The notes beneath the pieces were generated by a model, which searched no databases, was not told the DNA's origin, and saw nothing but the letters and a program-made list of their open reading frames with translations. The position numbers and the translations under genes were made by a program. 51,247 bases of DNA from Roseiflexus sp. (GTDB lineage: Bacteria > Chloroflexota > Chloroflexia > Chloroflexales > Roseiflexaceae), in NCBI GenBank assembly GCA_025062325.1, contig JANXAL010000063.1, forward strand, positions 1 through 51,247, written 5' to 3'. Shown here piece by piece: positions 8,212-16,259 of this stretch (positions within the stretch are counted from its first letter, which is position 1; the number at the start of each line of letters is the position of its first letter).

Positions 8212-11200
8212 TTACACTGGGCAGATCAGGTTGAACGGACACGCATCACACTGCGGACCGAACGATGGCGCCCATCGGCGCGCGCGCATAGACTCGAGCA
8301 GACGGTCGATCTTCGTAGCGTGATTCGCTAGCACCTTTTCAGACGGCGTGACGTGCCGCGTTTCGCCGGTTCCAGTGTACGCAATAGCGATCTCATCGGG
8401 AGGATCGGCTGTCTCGTGGCGCGCTAGAGCGTAGAGCATCACCCGCTCCGCCAGATGATCGTCGCTGCGCGGCATGCCCGGTCGCACCCACACCCAGCGC
8501 GTTACGCCGTCCTGCGTCTCCTCACGGTCAATTCGCACCTCGATGGTCCCGGCTGGTCGTCGTACAATCACTTTCCGGTCCACCTGCGCTGGCGTGATCC
8601 TCCCGCTGCGTAAGTCTTCCCACACTGCTTTAATGTGCCGCAGCGTCTCGGCAGCGTAATCGTCAGCGTACAGGACGCTATCGAGTTCATAGCGTTGCAG
8701 TTGACCAAACACCAGAGTGCGCAGGCTGGCTTCATCAGGAGGAAGAATCCTATCACGCGCCTGTTCGGTTAGGGTCTTGACGCATTCGCGGATTGCCTGG
8801 TGCATACGTAAGAACGGCGACAGGTCATCGTACAACTGGTAGACATACTGGTAGAGAAAGCGCCGTTTGCACCCGTCGAGATCAATGCTCGACGCTGGCA
8901 GCGGCATGCGCGGCAGCGGCGTGTCATGCAGACGCATCTCGAGCGTCGGCGCCGGGCAATTCACCAAACTCTTCATCAATCGCACTCGCCACGGAACGCC
9001 GTTTCCCTGACCGTCGCCAGGCAGGAGCGACGAGCGCTCCGCTGGTTTCTTCCCGTCGTTGTGCGTCAGCGCCCGGCTAAGCACCAGCCGATCGCGTGCG
9101 CGGGTCATCGCTACGTAGAGCAGGTAGCGCTCCTCATGCTCTTCGCTCGTAATTGGACCACGAATGAGACCGTTGGGCAGCGGAACGCCGCGCTGGTTGC
9201 CGCGTGCCGGAAAGCGCCCTTCCTGCAATCCCGGCACATACACGATCGGAAATTCCAGCCCTTTTGCGGCGTGAACGGTCATCACCTGCACGGCATCCGC
9301 CAGCTTGCCGGTCGATGGGCGTGGACGCACCCCGGCAGCGCGCAGTGCGCGAATGTAGTCGGTGAAATGCAGTACGCTGCGCGCGTCCGGCTCTGCCGTG
9401 CGCACAAAGGTATGCGCAATTGCAAGAAGTTGACCGAGCACAGCGAGTTCGCGCCGCGCCCGGATATCCCCCCGTGCGGCGCGGACTAACCGCTCGCGCA
9501 TTGCCTGACTATGTCGGAACAGGTATGCTGTCAACACCTGCCAGGCGTCCTCTTCGCGCTCTAGCGACTCGACTATTGTCTGAATGTGCGTGAGCGTTTG
9601 TTGCCCTGCTGCGCTAAGTTGAGCGACGATCTGCGGGTCACGCGCTGCCCGCGGCAACGCTTGCTGGGTTCGCCGCGCCAGATCAACTAACCGGTTGAGG
9701 TCGGCGGAGTCGAGGCAGTGTTCAGGCATGGTCAGCGCGCGAAGCAGTCCGGCGCTGTTCGTTGCGCCCACCTGAGCGCAGACTGCCAGGGCATCCTTGA
9801 CTTCAGGCGCATCGAATACGTCGTCGATGTGATCAACGGGAATGCCGTGCGCTTCAAGCACGGCAGCCAACGCGCCTGCCTGCTCGTGGGTGCGGCAGAG
9901 GATGGCATGATCACGAAAGCGCCACCGACGGAACGAAAGCGCAGGACGCCGCATCGTTCGCTGCATCCTCCTAGAATGTGCCGTCCAACGCCGTACCGCG
10001 CAGCCTGGCAGGCGTCGGCGGTTCGGTCGCACTCGGCGTAAAATATCGTGCGCAATAGCGGCATACTCATCATGAACAGACTGCACGACCCACTCGATAA
10101 CCGTGCGACCGTCGCCGCCGTTGCGTTGCGCTACGAGCGGCGGTCGTTCGGCGGCGTGCGGATCGCGGGCCATCACTGCGGCGCTAGCGTCGAGGATCGG
10201 TTGCAGCGAGCGGTAGTTACGCGTCAGGTAACAGATGTGTGCGTTCGGGTAGTGTGTCGTGAATTCGTCAAGGTTTGCAGCAGACGCGCCGCGAAAACGG
10301 TAGATGCTCTGCCAAGCGTCGCCGACTGCCCACACCTGCCCGCGTCCCCCATCGAGCAGCCGTATCAGCTCGCCCGAGGCGTAGTTGATGTCCTGAAACT
10401 CATCGATTAGCAGATAGCGGTAGCGACGCCGAAGATCGGCAGCGATTGCCGGGTGGTCGCGCAGCGCCTTGACCGGCAGCACGATGAGGTCGCCATAGTC
10501 GAGTGCGCCTGCATCGCGCAGAATGGCTTCGTAGCGTGGATAGACCTTTGCCAGTTCGCGCAGCGCGGCAGCCTGTCGTATGGCGCGTTCACGCGCCTCG
10601 GTCGCTTTTCGAGTCGTCCCAGGATGATCCCGTTCCGCCTCTTTGACCAAACGCTGCGCTTCGGCTTCCGCCAGATGTGCAAACTCCTCCGGCGACCACA
10701 GTTCATCCTTGATACGACTAATCGCCTGAATGATCGTCAGAAGGTGACGGGTCGGCTCACGCAGGTCTTTGAAATATTCCAGGCGCAAATCGTTCAGGCG
10801 CTTCGATAGCAACATGAAAAGATCGGCAGTGTCAAGCAGCCGCGCGTCGACCGGCAGCCCCAGGCGTGCGCCATAGATGCGCAGCACATTTAAACCCCAC
10901 GAATGAAAGGTGCTGACCTCAACGCGCCCGGCGAGGTGCGTCGCCTCCTGGCGGAGCGCTGCGATGATCCGCTCCCGCATTTCTTCCGCCGCCCGATTCG
11001 AGAACGTCAGCGCCAGAATTGACGCCGGATCGATCCCCTGACGCACCAGCGATACATACTTCGCCACAATGCTGCGCGTCTTGCCAGTGCCCGGTCCGGC
11101 GACAAGCAGCACTGGCAACGGCGCATCGACTGCCGCCTGCTGTTCCGGGTCGGGAGTGAATGAAGCAGTGCGCGTTTCAACTGACGTTTCTGGCGATACC

Positions 11201-11751
11201 AGCGGTTCAAGACTGCAGACATTCGCCAGTTGAGCGCGAATGGCATCGGAGGAAACAGCGAACTGCGCCGCCAATGCTTCGATGCTCCAGTCCGGTTGCT
11301 GAACCGCCTGCCAGAGGTCCTCCGCTGGCACAAGCAGTTCGAGCGCAAAAAGGTTTGCCTCGCGTTCACGGCGCTCGCGCGTGTTGTAAGTGCGGACCGC
11401 CGTCTCATCAGCATCCTCGCCAGCCGCCCGCTCGTCGAGAGTGTCATCGGTATCGCGAAAGGGACCGGCGGTCAATCCTTCGAGCGCTACATGACCGATC
11501 TCGTGTGCAACGACGAAGCGTAGGCGGGTCGGCGGCAGATCGCGTCGCACCCGAATGACCTGAAGTTCCGGTTCGACCTTCCCTTGGATGCCTTCGGCGA
11601 GCGTCGTCGTGGGAACGACCGTCAAACTCCAGAGGGTCTCCGCCAGATCGTCGAGCGGCAGGGGGTGGTCAGGCGCACTGCCAGCGCGTTCCAGGTAGAT
11701 CCGCCGGATATCGCGCGCCAATGCGCGAATATGCTGCCAACGAACGCTCAT
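8212..11751 (-). CDS. ImmA/IrrE metallopeptidase - UvrD-like helicase - degenerate RecB/AddB nuclease fusion
   Basis: This 1179-aa protein joins three parts. Residues about 1-190 form an ImmA/IrrE zinc peptidase with AHEIGH and the third-ligand helix REREANLFALELLVP. Residues about 230-930 form a UvrD/Rep-type SF1A helicase with all main motifs: AGPGTGKT, TFSNRAAEEM, LLIDEFQD, GDAWQSIYRFRG, TRNYRS, TVHAAKGLEF and YVAMTRARDRL. The last 240 residues look like a PD-(D/E)XK nuclease of the AddB/RecB/Cas4 kind: one cysteine in GCKRRFLYQY and CDACPFNLIC at the end would hold a 4Fe-4S cluster, but the catalytic DYKTG-like strand reads WVRPG. I chose ATG 11751 (MSVRWQH); the 35 upstream in-frame residues are intergenic repeat. 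It follows the sigma-like and XRE genes on the same strand, 169 bp after the latter. ImmA-type peptidases usually cleave XRE repressors, so the neighbour is a plausible substrate. The function is unknown; DNA damage response or defence is my inference. Confidence 0.88.
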   Translation of the reverse strand: MSVRWQHIRALARDIRRIYLERAGSAPDHPLPLDDLAETLWSLTVVPTTTLAEGIQGKVEPELQVIRVRRDLPPTRLRFVVAHEIGHVALEGLTAGPFRDTDDTLDERAAGEDADETAVRTYNTRERREREANLFALELLVPAEDLWQAVQQPDWSIEALAAQFAVSSDAIRAQLANVCSLEPLVSPETSVETRTASFTPDPEQQAAVDAPLPVLLVAGPGTGKTRSIVAKYVSLVRQGIDPASILALTFSNRAAEEMRERIIAALRQEATHLAGRVEVSTFHSWGLNVLRIYGARLGLPVDARLLDTADLFMLLSKRLNDLRLEYFKDLREPTRHLLTIIQAISRIKDELWSPEEFAHLAEAEAQRLVKEAERDHPGTTRKATEARERAIRQAAALRELAKVYPRYEAILRDAGALDYGDLIVLPVKALRDHPAIAADLRRRYRYLLIDEFQDINYASGELIRLLDGGRGQVWAVGDAWQSIYRFRGASAANLDEFTTHYPNAHICYLTRNYRSLQPILDASAAVMARDPHAAERPPLVAQRNGGDGRTVIEWVVQSVHDEYAAIAHDILRRVRPNRRRLPGCAVRRWTAHSRRMQRTMRRPALSFRRWRFRDHAILCRTHEQAGALAAVLEAHGIPVDHIDDVFDAPEVKDALAVCAQVGATNSAGLLRALTMPEHCLDSADLNRLVDLARRTQQALPRAARDPQIVAQLSAAGQQTLTHIQTIVESLEREEDAWQVLTAYLFRHSQAMRERLVRAARGDIRARRELAVLGQLLAIAHTFVRTAEPDARSVLHFTDYIRALRAAGVRPRPSTGKLADAVQVMTVHAAKGLEFPIVYVPGLQEGRFPARGNQRGVPLPNGLIRGPITSEEHEERYLLYVAMTRARDRLVLSRALTHNDGKKPAERSSLLPGDGQGNGVPWRVRLMKSLVNCPAPTLEMRLHDTPLPRMPLPASSIDLDGCKRRFLYQYVYQLYDDLSPFLRMHQAIRECVKTLTEQARDRILPPDEASLRTLVFGQLQRYELDSVLYADDYAAETLRHIKAVWEDLRSGRITPAQVDRKVIVRRPAGTIEVRIDREETQDGVTRWVWVRPGMPRSDDHLAERVMLYALARHETADPPDEIAIAYTGTGETRHVTPSEKVLANHATKIDRLLESMRARRWAPSFGPQCDACPFNLICPV

Positions 11752-11755
11752 AGAC

Positions 11756-11838
11756 TCACAAAGGCGTTGCGCCTTTGCGTCAGCCTTTCTGCGAAGCCCG
11801 CACGGGCGGACGCCAAGACGCAAAGGCGCGAAAATACA
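11756..11838. repeat. dispersed intergenic repeat, GACGC/GGCGC family (copy 2)
   Basis: GCGCCTTTGCGTC (11769-11781) and GACGCAAAGGCGC (11817-11829) are perfect 13-bp inverted arms around a 35-base loop. The element separates the XRE gene from the helicase fusion and could form a terminator or attenuator between them. Confidence 0.6.
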
Positions 11839-11920
11839 TACAGGCAATGACCGCAAGGCGTTGTGTCAACTTTGCCGGAAAATGCTTCGAGGAATGAATA
11901 TACACCCGTCTAGTCCGGCA

Positions 11921-12535
11921 TCAGGCGTCCGACAGCACATCAGCCCAAGCTGCCCGTTCTTCGTCAGTCGGGGCGCTATCGGCAAACGCCTGCGCAAAAC
12001 TGACCGTCGGCTCTTCTGGTTCGACGATTCCATCCTCAGCGTTTAGCCGCGCTGCTGTACTAACCGGCGGCGGGGCGAGCAGCGCTGCTCGAATAGCGGA
12101 CGTAGTAGTTTGCAGGGCATCAGCCAGGCGCTCGATCAATCGTTCGGGGATGGTTGCGACGCGCACTTTACCGCGCTCCAAGCGCGCCAGCAGATCGACC
12201 GGCAGTTGCAACTGGCGTGCTAGTTGTCCAACCGTCATTTGCCGCGCCTTACGCAGGTCGGTCAGATTCTGTATCGGCTCGCCGCTCAATTCGCGCTCAA
12301 ATGCGGCTCGCGCCAGCGCCATGACTCGGCTGGCAGCCGCTTCTTCCGACGGCGACAGAACTGCTGGCTCGTCCAGTTCGCCAAGCGTCAGGTTGAACTC
12401 GAGAAAAGCGCGCAGCTCTTCGCGCACCTCCGGCGGTTCCTGGGCTACAAATGCATCGAGGCTGATGATCTGACCGGATTCGAGCAGCTCCTCGTAACGC
12501 AGCGCCGCCTCGATGAAATACGAACGGTCTTTCAT
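11921..12535 (-). CDS. XRE-type helix-turn-helix protein, likely partner of the sigma-like factor
   Basis: The 204-aa product has a central XRE HTH (about residues 93-145): LRKARQMTVGQLARQLQLPV followed by LLARLERGKVRVATIPE. The N-terminal 60 residues are acidic and helical (EELLESGQIISLDAFVAQEP), similar to the first part of zinc-less anti-sigma-like proteins found beside ECF sigma factors in Chloroflexi. The C-terminus is acidic and ends AAWADVLSD. The start overlaps the stop of the sigma-like gene by 4 bp (ATGA), so translation is probably coupled. It may regulate the operon, bind the sigma factor, or be the substrate of the ImmA domain encoded downstream; none of these can be told from sequence alone. 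Confidence 0.78.
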   Translation of the reverse strand: MKDRSYFIEAALRYEELLESGQIISLDAFVAQEPPEVREELRAFLEFNLTLGELDEPAVLSPSEEAAASRVMALARAAFERELSGEPIQNLTDLRKARQMTVGQLARQLQLPVDLLARLERGKVRVATIPERLIERLADALQTTTSAIRAALLAPPPVSTAARLNAEDGIVEPEEPTVSFAQAFADSAPTDEERAAWADVLSDA

Positions 12536-13179
12536 GATGACTCCCCAGTCGTCAACATCTGACGCAACCGTTTGACCGCGCGTTCGTAAGTGCGTGAAAC
12601 TGTTGCGGGCGACACCCCGAGCATCTGTGCAGTATCAGTCCCGCGCACTCCTTCCAGACGATGGGTGATAACAATACGTTCGGTCGTGGGAAGCGCTGCA
12701 ATCGCTTCATACAATCGCCTGCGCTCATCTTCATCACAGTACGCTTCAACAAGACGTTCCAGCGTCGGATCTTCGATCACCTCGTGGAGCGGCGGACCAT
12801 CGTCGCCAACCGGTGCGTCCAGGCTCACGGTAGAAGATAAGATATTCTGCCGGTTGTTTTTTCGTTCGTAGAGAATGCGGTTTACCGTGGTCGAGATGTA
12901 CGCGCCAAATTTACGCTCCATGCTGCTGAATCCAGGACTGCGCAGGTCTTTGTGAAGTTGTTCGATAACTGCACGCAGAAGATCGCTGCAGGCGTCCTCG
13001 TCCAGTCCCAGCTTGCGCGCCCGCCCATAGATCCAGTTGCGCACTGCAAGGATCACGGCGTCGAGGTCCGCCCAGAGTTCGGGCGTCAACGCGCCGCCTG
13101 TCGTCAGCACCGCGCGAATGCGTGTCACGCGCCGCTGACATTCCTGGACCACTTCATGCCACGAACGTTGCTGTGCCAT
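12532..13179 (-). CDS. ECF-like RNA polymerase sigma factor
   Basis: The 215-aa product has a sigma region 2-like helical part (DEDACSDLLRAVIEQLHKDL, FGAYISTTVNRILYERK) and a clear region 4 helix-turn-helix (IAALPTTERIVITHRLEG, GTDTAQMLGVSPATVSRTYE, RAVKRLRQML). The region between them is acidic (DDGPPLHEVIEDPTLERLVE). It belongs to the ECF/sigma-70-like group, though the -10-binding region is not typical. ATG 13179 is preferred; a TTG nine bases upstream is in frame. The gene leads the minus-strand operon with the XRE protein and the ImmA-UvrD fusion, so it may direct their expression. It is divergent from the DUF4258-like gene. Confidence 0.8.
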   Translation of the reverse strand: MAQQRSWHEVVQECQRRVTRIRAVLTTGGALTPELWADLDAVILAVRNWIYGRARKLGLDEDACSDLLRAVIEQLHKDLRSPGFSSMERKFGAYISTTVNRILYERKNNRQNILSSTVSLDAPVGDDGPPLHEVIEDPTLERLVEAYCDEDERRRLYEAIAALPTTERIVITHRLEGVRGTDTAQMLGVSPATVSRTYERAVKRLRQMLTTGESS

Positions 13180-13249
13180 TCCCACCAACCGCCTTCGTCA
13201 GGTCGCCCAAGCCACAACTGCGCATTACGCCTCTCAAGATCCGGTTCCC

Positions 13250-13285
13250 GCCTCCTGGTTCAATCCCTGGTCCTTGGTTCTCAGA
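13250..13285. repeat. low-complexity intergenic repeat (GGTTC..TTGGTTCTCAG family)
   Basis: A second copy of the short repeat seen at 5318-5367, in the 291-bp divergent gap between the sigma-like gene and the DUF4258-like gene. The rest of that gap must hold both promoters; TACTAT at 13387-13392 is a weak -10 candidate for the plus-strand gene. Confidence 0.4.
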
Positions 13286-13470
13286 ACAAGCGTGCATGCA
13301 CAATGATATCGAATCGCTGCAACGGTTGTCAATCGACAGAGATGAAAAAAGCCAGGCGCGACAGTCTTATCCTGTTCATAGAAACATACTATCCTGACTG
13401 CAAACGGTTGGAGAAGCCGCTGCCTGTCTGAAGGCAGAGCGAGCGCCGCACATGAATAGAGGAGGCGCCT

Positions 13471-13791
13471 ATGATCGTCGTTAGCAACCACGCGCGCCTG
13501 CGGCAGGCGCAGCGCAACCTGAGTGATGACGAGGTGGCTTTCATCATGCGACATGGGCGTCGCATCCGCAGCGGCGGCGTGCTGCACATCTTCCTTGGTC
13601 GGCGTGACATTCCAAATGACCGGGCAACCTTTCAAAAATATCATCATTTGGAAGGCGCCACGCTGGTCATCAACGATACCGGCGCAACGCCGGTGCTTAT
13701 CACCGTCTACCGCAACCGGCGCGCTCTGCGCGACATTCGCCGCAAGCAGAAGTACGACCGGTCGGCGGGAAAGACGTGGGCAGACGTCTGA
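13471..13791 (+). CDS. DUF4258-like small protein
   Basis: The 106-aa product begins IVVSNHARLRQAQRNLSDDE and has the fold signature of DUF4258: an early histidine, an arginine-rich helix, then a strand pattern LHIFLGRRDIP, LVINDTG and PVLITVYRNRR. Relatives are often found in toxin-antitoxin loci next to HTH antitoxins and resemble small RNases of the RelE/BrnT kind. No antitoxin partner lies directly beside it here; the XRE protein is 935 bp away on the other strand. GAGGAGG sits seven bases before the ATG. Confidence 0.65.
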   Translation: MIVVSNHARLRQAQRNLSDDEVAFIMRHGRRIRSGGVLHIFLGRRDIPNDRATFQKYHHLEGATLVINDTGATPVLITVYRNRRALRDIRRKQKYDRSAGKTWADV

Positions 13792-14085
13792 GTCAGGCGG
13801 ATTGGCCAGACGTTGAACGAGCAGGCCGAAACGTTTGCGCTCGGTCCAAAAATGCGGACAGGCATCATCGCGGGCAATCTGAGCGATCTTCGCGTCTGAC
13901 GAGACATTGTTCCCGACGTTCGTCGTCACAGTCGATCCAAGGCTCCGTTGTCGCTGCGCACGTTCGAGCGGCCTACCAAACGCGCGCCAGATCGTCGTTT
14001 CATGACTCCGCGCCCTTGCGCCAACCGTATCACGGCGCAGGGCGCAATTTGCGTCCGCTTATTCGCTCTCCCATTTGCTTATTTG
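13792..14085. other. intergenic, no gene recognised
   Basis: Several short frames are open on both strands, but none has a recognisable motif, a ribosome-binding site or codon use like the neighbours. Nothing else is visible before the promoter at 14086. Confidence 0.4.
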
Positions 14086-14114
14086 TTGACAGTCCTTCAC
14101 GCTCACGCTACACT
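14086..14114 (+). promoter_or_regulatory. near-consensus sigma-70 promoter of the helicase pair
   Basis: TTGACA (14086-14091) and TACACT (14109-14114) are separated by exactly 17 bp. Transcription would start near 14121, about 20 bases before the start codon, giving a very short leader. Confidence 0.75.
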
Positions 14115-14139
14115 GACGTAACACAATGCTCCACCGATC

Positions 14140-15969
14140 TTGAAGCGCATTAGCGCATTGATTGTCGATAAACCCGAAACATCGGTGTCATTCGATCATC
14201 CGGGCTCTCCAGCAGAATTTCTGCGTCGGTTGCGTCGACTGGTGATCGACGAAGCCGAGAGTGTGCGTCAACAACTGCTTCAGATCTGGTCGAAGCCGGT
14301 TGCCGTGCGTGTAGCGGAAGGCTATGCGATCGAAGGAGTGCAGATCGTTCGCGTGACTCCGGAGGGTAGTGTCGAACTCGCCTGTCAGCGCAATATGTCG
14401 CGTTTTCGCGAGGGAGACATGCTACTGTTGAACCGCGGCGATCCGCTCGAAGAGCCGCGCGCTCTCTGCACCCTCGAAGTCGACGACGAAACGCGCCTGA
14501 TCGTCTCAATTGACGAACCGGGCGTCAATTGGGGGCGAATCCTGCACCAGCGCACTGGATGGGTGCTCGATCAGGGCGACATCGACCTCAGCCAACACGT
14601 CCTTGATGCACTCGATCAGGTTGCGAAAACGACCATCGGGCAGCAACGCATTCTGCCGCTCTTGATGGGGCGTGTCGAACCAACTATCGATTATGCGCGC
14701 TATGAGCGGGCGTATAGGCGCGCTGAAGAATGGGGATTGAACGAAGCGCAGTGCGAAGCTGTGGCAAATGCTTACGCCACTAACCTGACCTGGCTGATCC
14801 AGGGTCCTCCCGGCACAGGCAAAACGCTGGCGCTTGCCCGTCTGGTTCAGTTGCTCGTCGAAGATGGCGAGCGTGTCCTTGTAACAGCTTTGACGCACCG
14901 TGCCATCAATAATGCGCTGGAGAAGATCGCCTATCTCAACCAACGCGGTGATGCAGGGCCGATTTCATTCTGCAAAATCGGACGCCGGGCGCGCGCCGAA
15001 GGACTTCGGGGCGTCGAGAATTACGAGACGTTCGATCAATCGCCGTTTACAGAACTCAGCGGCGGGTATGCGATTGGCGCAACGCTGTTTGCAACGCGCA
15101 CAGATCGCCTCAGCGGCGTTGATTTCGACACAGTGATCTTTGATGAAGCCAGCCAGATAACCATGCCGCTCGCCATTATGGGCATGCTGGTCGCAAAGCG
15201 GTATATCTTTATCGGCGACCACAAACAGTTGCCGCCGGTGCTGACAGCGAAACATCGCGAGGCGTGGCTCCGTTCCTCAGTGTTTGGCGCGCTTGTCGGG
15301 CGACGGTTTGATACAATGCTCGACGAAACCTACCGGATGAACGCCGAACTGACCGCCTGGCCCAGTCAGCAGCACTACTACGGGAAACTGCGCTGCGCCA
15401 CAGAAACGATTGCCAGACGCCGGATTGTCTATCGGCGACCGCCGACGCGATGTATTGACATTCTGGACCCGGAAACTCCCAAAGTTTTTGTTGATCTGCG
15501 CCACCGTAACACCACAACAAGAAGCCATGAGGAAGCAAACCTGATCTGCCATCTGATCGCCGAACTCCTGCGCTGCGGCGTCGAACCTGCTGAAATCGGC
15601 GTTGTTGCGCCGTACCGGGCGCAGGGGCGCCTTATTCGCAATCTGCTGCGATCAGTCATTCCCGACAACGACCGACGGCGGGCACTGGTCGTTGACACCG
15701 TTGAGCGGATGCAGGGACAGGAGCGTGATGTTGTCTTCCTCTCACTGACGACATCGAACCCGGCGTTTGCCGCAGGGATCGCTGATTTCTTTCTGCAGCC
15801 GGAACGCCTGAACGTCGCTGTGACCCGCGCGCGGGTGAAACTGATCATTGTAGGCAGCCGTCATTTGCTCGCGACAGCTCCTGAAAATTGGGAGTATCGA
15901 GCGCTGATCGAACAATTGAAAGACCTGATTTCATCGTGTGCGTATCGTCTCGCCCCCCACGTGCGGTAG
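14140..15969 (+). CDS. DNA2/NAM7 (UPF1-like) superfamily 1B helicase
   Basis: The 609-aa product has the SF1B motifs in order: IQGPPGTGKTLALARL, TALTHRAINNALEKI, VIFDEASQITMPLA, FIGDHKQLPPVL, DETYRMN, VVAPYRAQGRLIRNLL, ERMQGQERDVVFLSL and LNVAVTRARVKLIIVGS. The N-terminal 200 residues form a small beta-rich domain like the OB/1B region of DNA2/UPF1 helicases; no nuclease domain is seen. The frame starts with TTG at 14140, just after the near-consensus promoter; no better start exists because this is the first codon after the predicted transcript start. The second helicase gene begins about 45 bp downstream, so the two probably form an operon. Its likely role is nucleic-acid unwinding in repair, R-loop removal or defence. 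Confidence 0.87.
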   Translation: MKRISALIVDKPETSVSFDHPGSPAEFLRRLRRLVIDEAESVRQQLLQIWSKPVAVRVAEGYAIEGVQIVRVTPEGSVELACQRNMSRFREGDMLLLNRGDPLEEPRALCTLEVDDETRLIVSIDEPGVNWGRILHQRTGWVLDQGDIDLSQHVLDALDQVAKTTIGQQRILPLLMGRVEPTIDYARYERAYRRAEEWGLNEAQCEAVANAYATNLTWLIQGPPGTGKTLALARLVQLLVEDGERVLVTALTHRAINNALEKIAYLNQRGDAGPISFCKIGRRARAEGLRGVENYETFDQSPFTELSGGYAIGATLFATRTDRLSGVDFDTVIFDEASQITMPLAIMGMLVAKRYIFIGDHKQLPPVLTAKHREAWLRSSVFGALVGRRFDTMLDETYRMNAELTAWPSQQHYYGKLRCATETIARRRIVYRRPPTRCIDILDPETPKVFVDLRHRNTTTRSHEEANLICHLIAELLRCGVEPAEIGVVAPYRAQGRLIRNLLRSVIPDNDRRRALVVDTVERMQGQERDVVFLSLTTSNPAFAAGIADFFLQPERLNVAVTRARVKLIIVGSRHLLATAPENWEYRALIEQLKDLISSCAYRLAPHVR

Positions 15970-16012
15970 TATATTCCGGGAACAATGTGCGTTTGTGGTG
16001 CGGGTGCAACCT

Positions 16013-16259
16013 ATGGCTGCCATGTTTCCTGAAAAACCTGCCGGTGCGCTGCCGCCGGAGACCGGCAAGGTCTTCCGCTTGTTAACGCTCGTTGCCGGAT
16101 GAGGAGTACGCCGTCTGGCAGCGGCTCGTCATCAGCGGCGCGCCTGAGCCTGATTTTCTGGTGCGTCACCGCTCCGGGCGATTTCTCATCATCAAAGTCT
16201 CAACAGCAACGCCGCAGGATGCACAAAACGCCTTTACAGGGGGAGTTATTCGACAATAG
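16013..16259 (+). pseudogene. frameshifted NERD-like N-terminal domain of the following helicase
   Basis: Three pieces in three frames read as one protein. From ATG 16013 the frame gives MAAMFPEKPAGALPPETGKV and FRLLT, the usual start of NERD-helicase proteins, and stops at 16100. From 16092 the next frame continues LPDEEYAVWQRLVISGAPEP, DFLVRH and GRFLIIKVSTATPQDAQN, and stops at 16257. The helicase frame then takes over with GELFDNRVVFGS. One extra G near 16091 and one extra G in the G5 run at 16239-16243 would explain both shifts. The NERD active-site E-x-K reads I-I-K, so the nuclease motif also looks degenerate. Confidence 0.55.

Noticed and set aside
7583-8242. 219-aa minus-strand frame over the kinase tail and repeats
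   Set aside because: It consists of the complements of known repeats and of the kinase repeat domain.
11160-11558. Plus-strand open frames within the ImmA-UvrD gene
   Set aside because: They are shadows of the minus-strand gene, which has clear motifs throughout.
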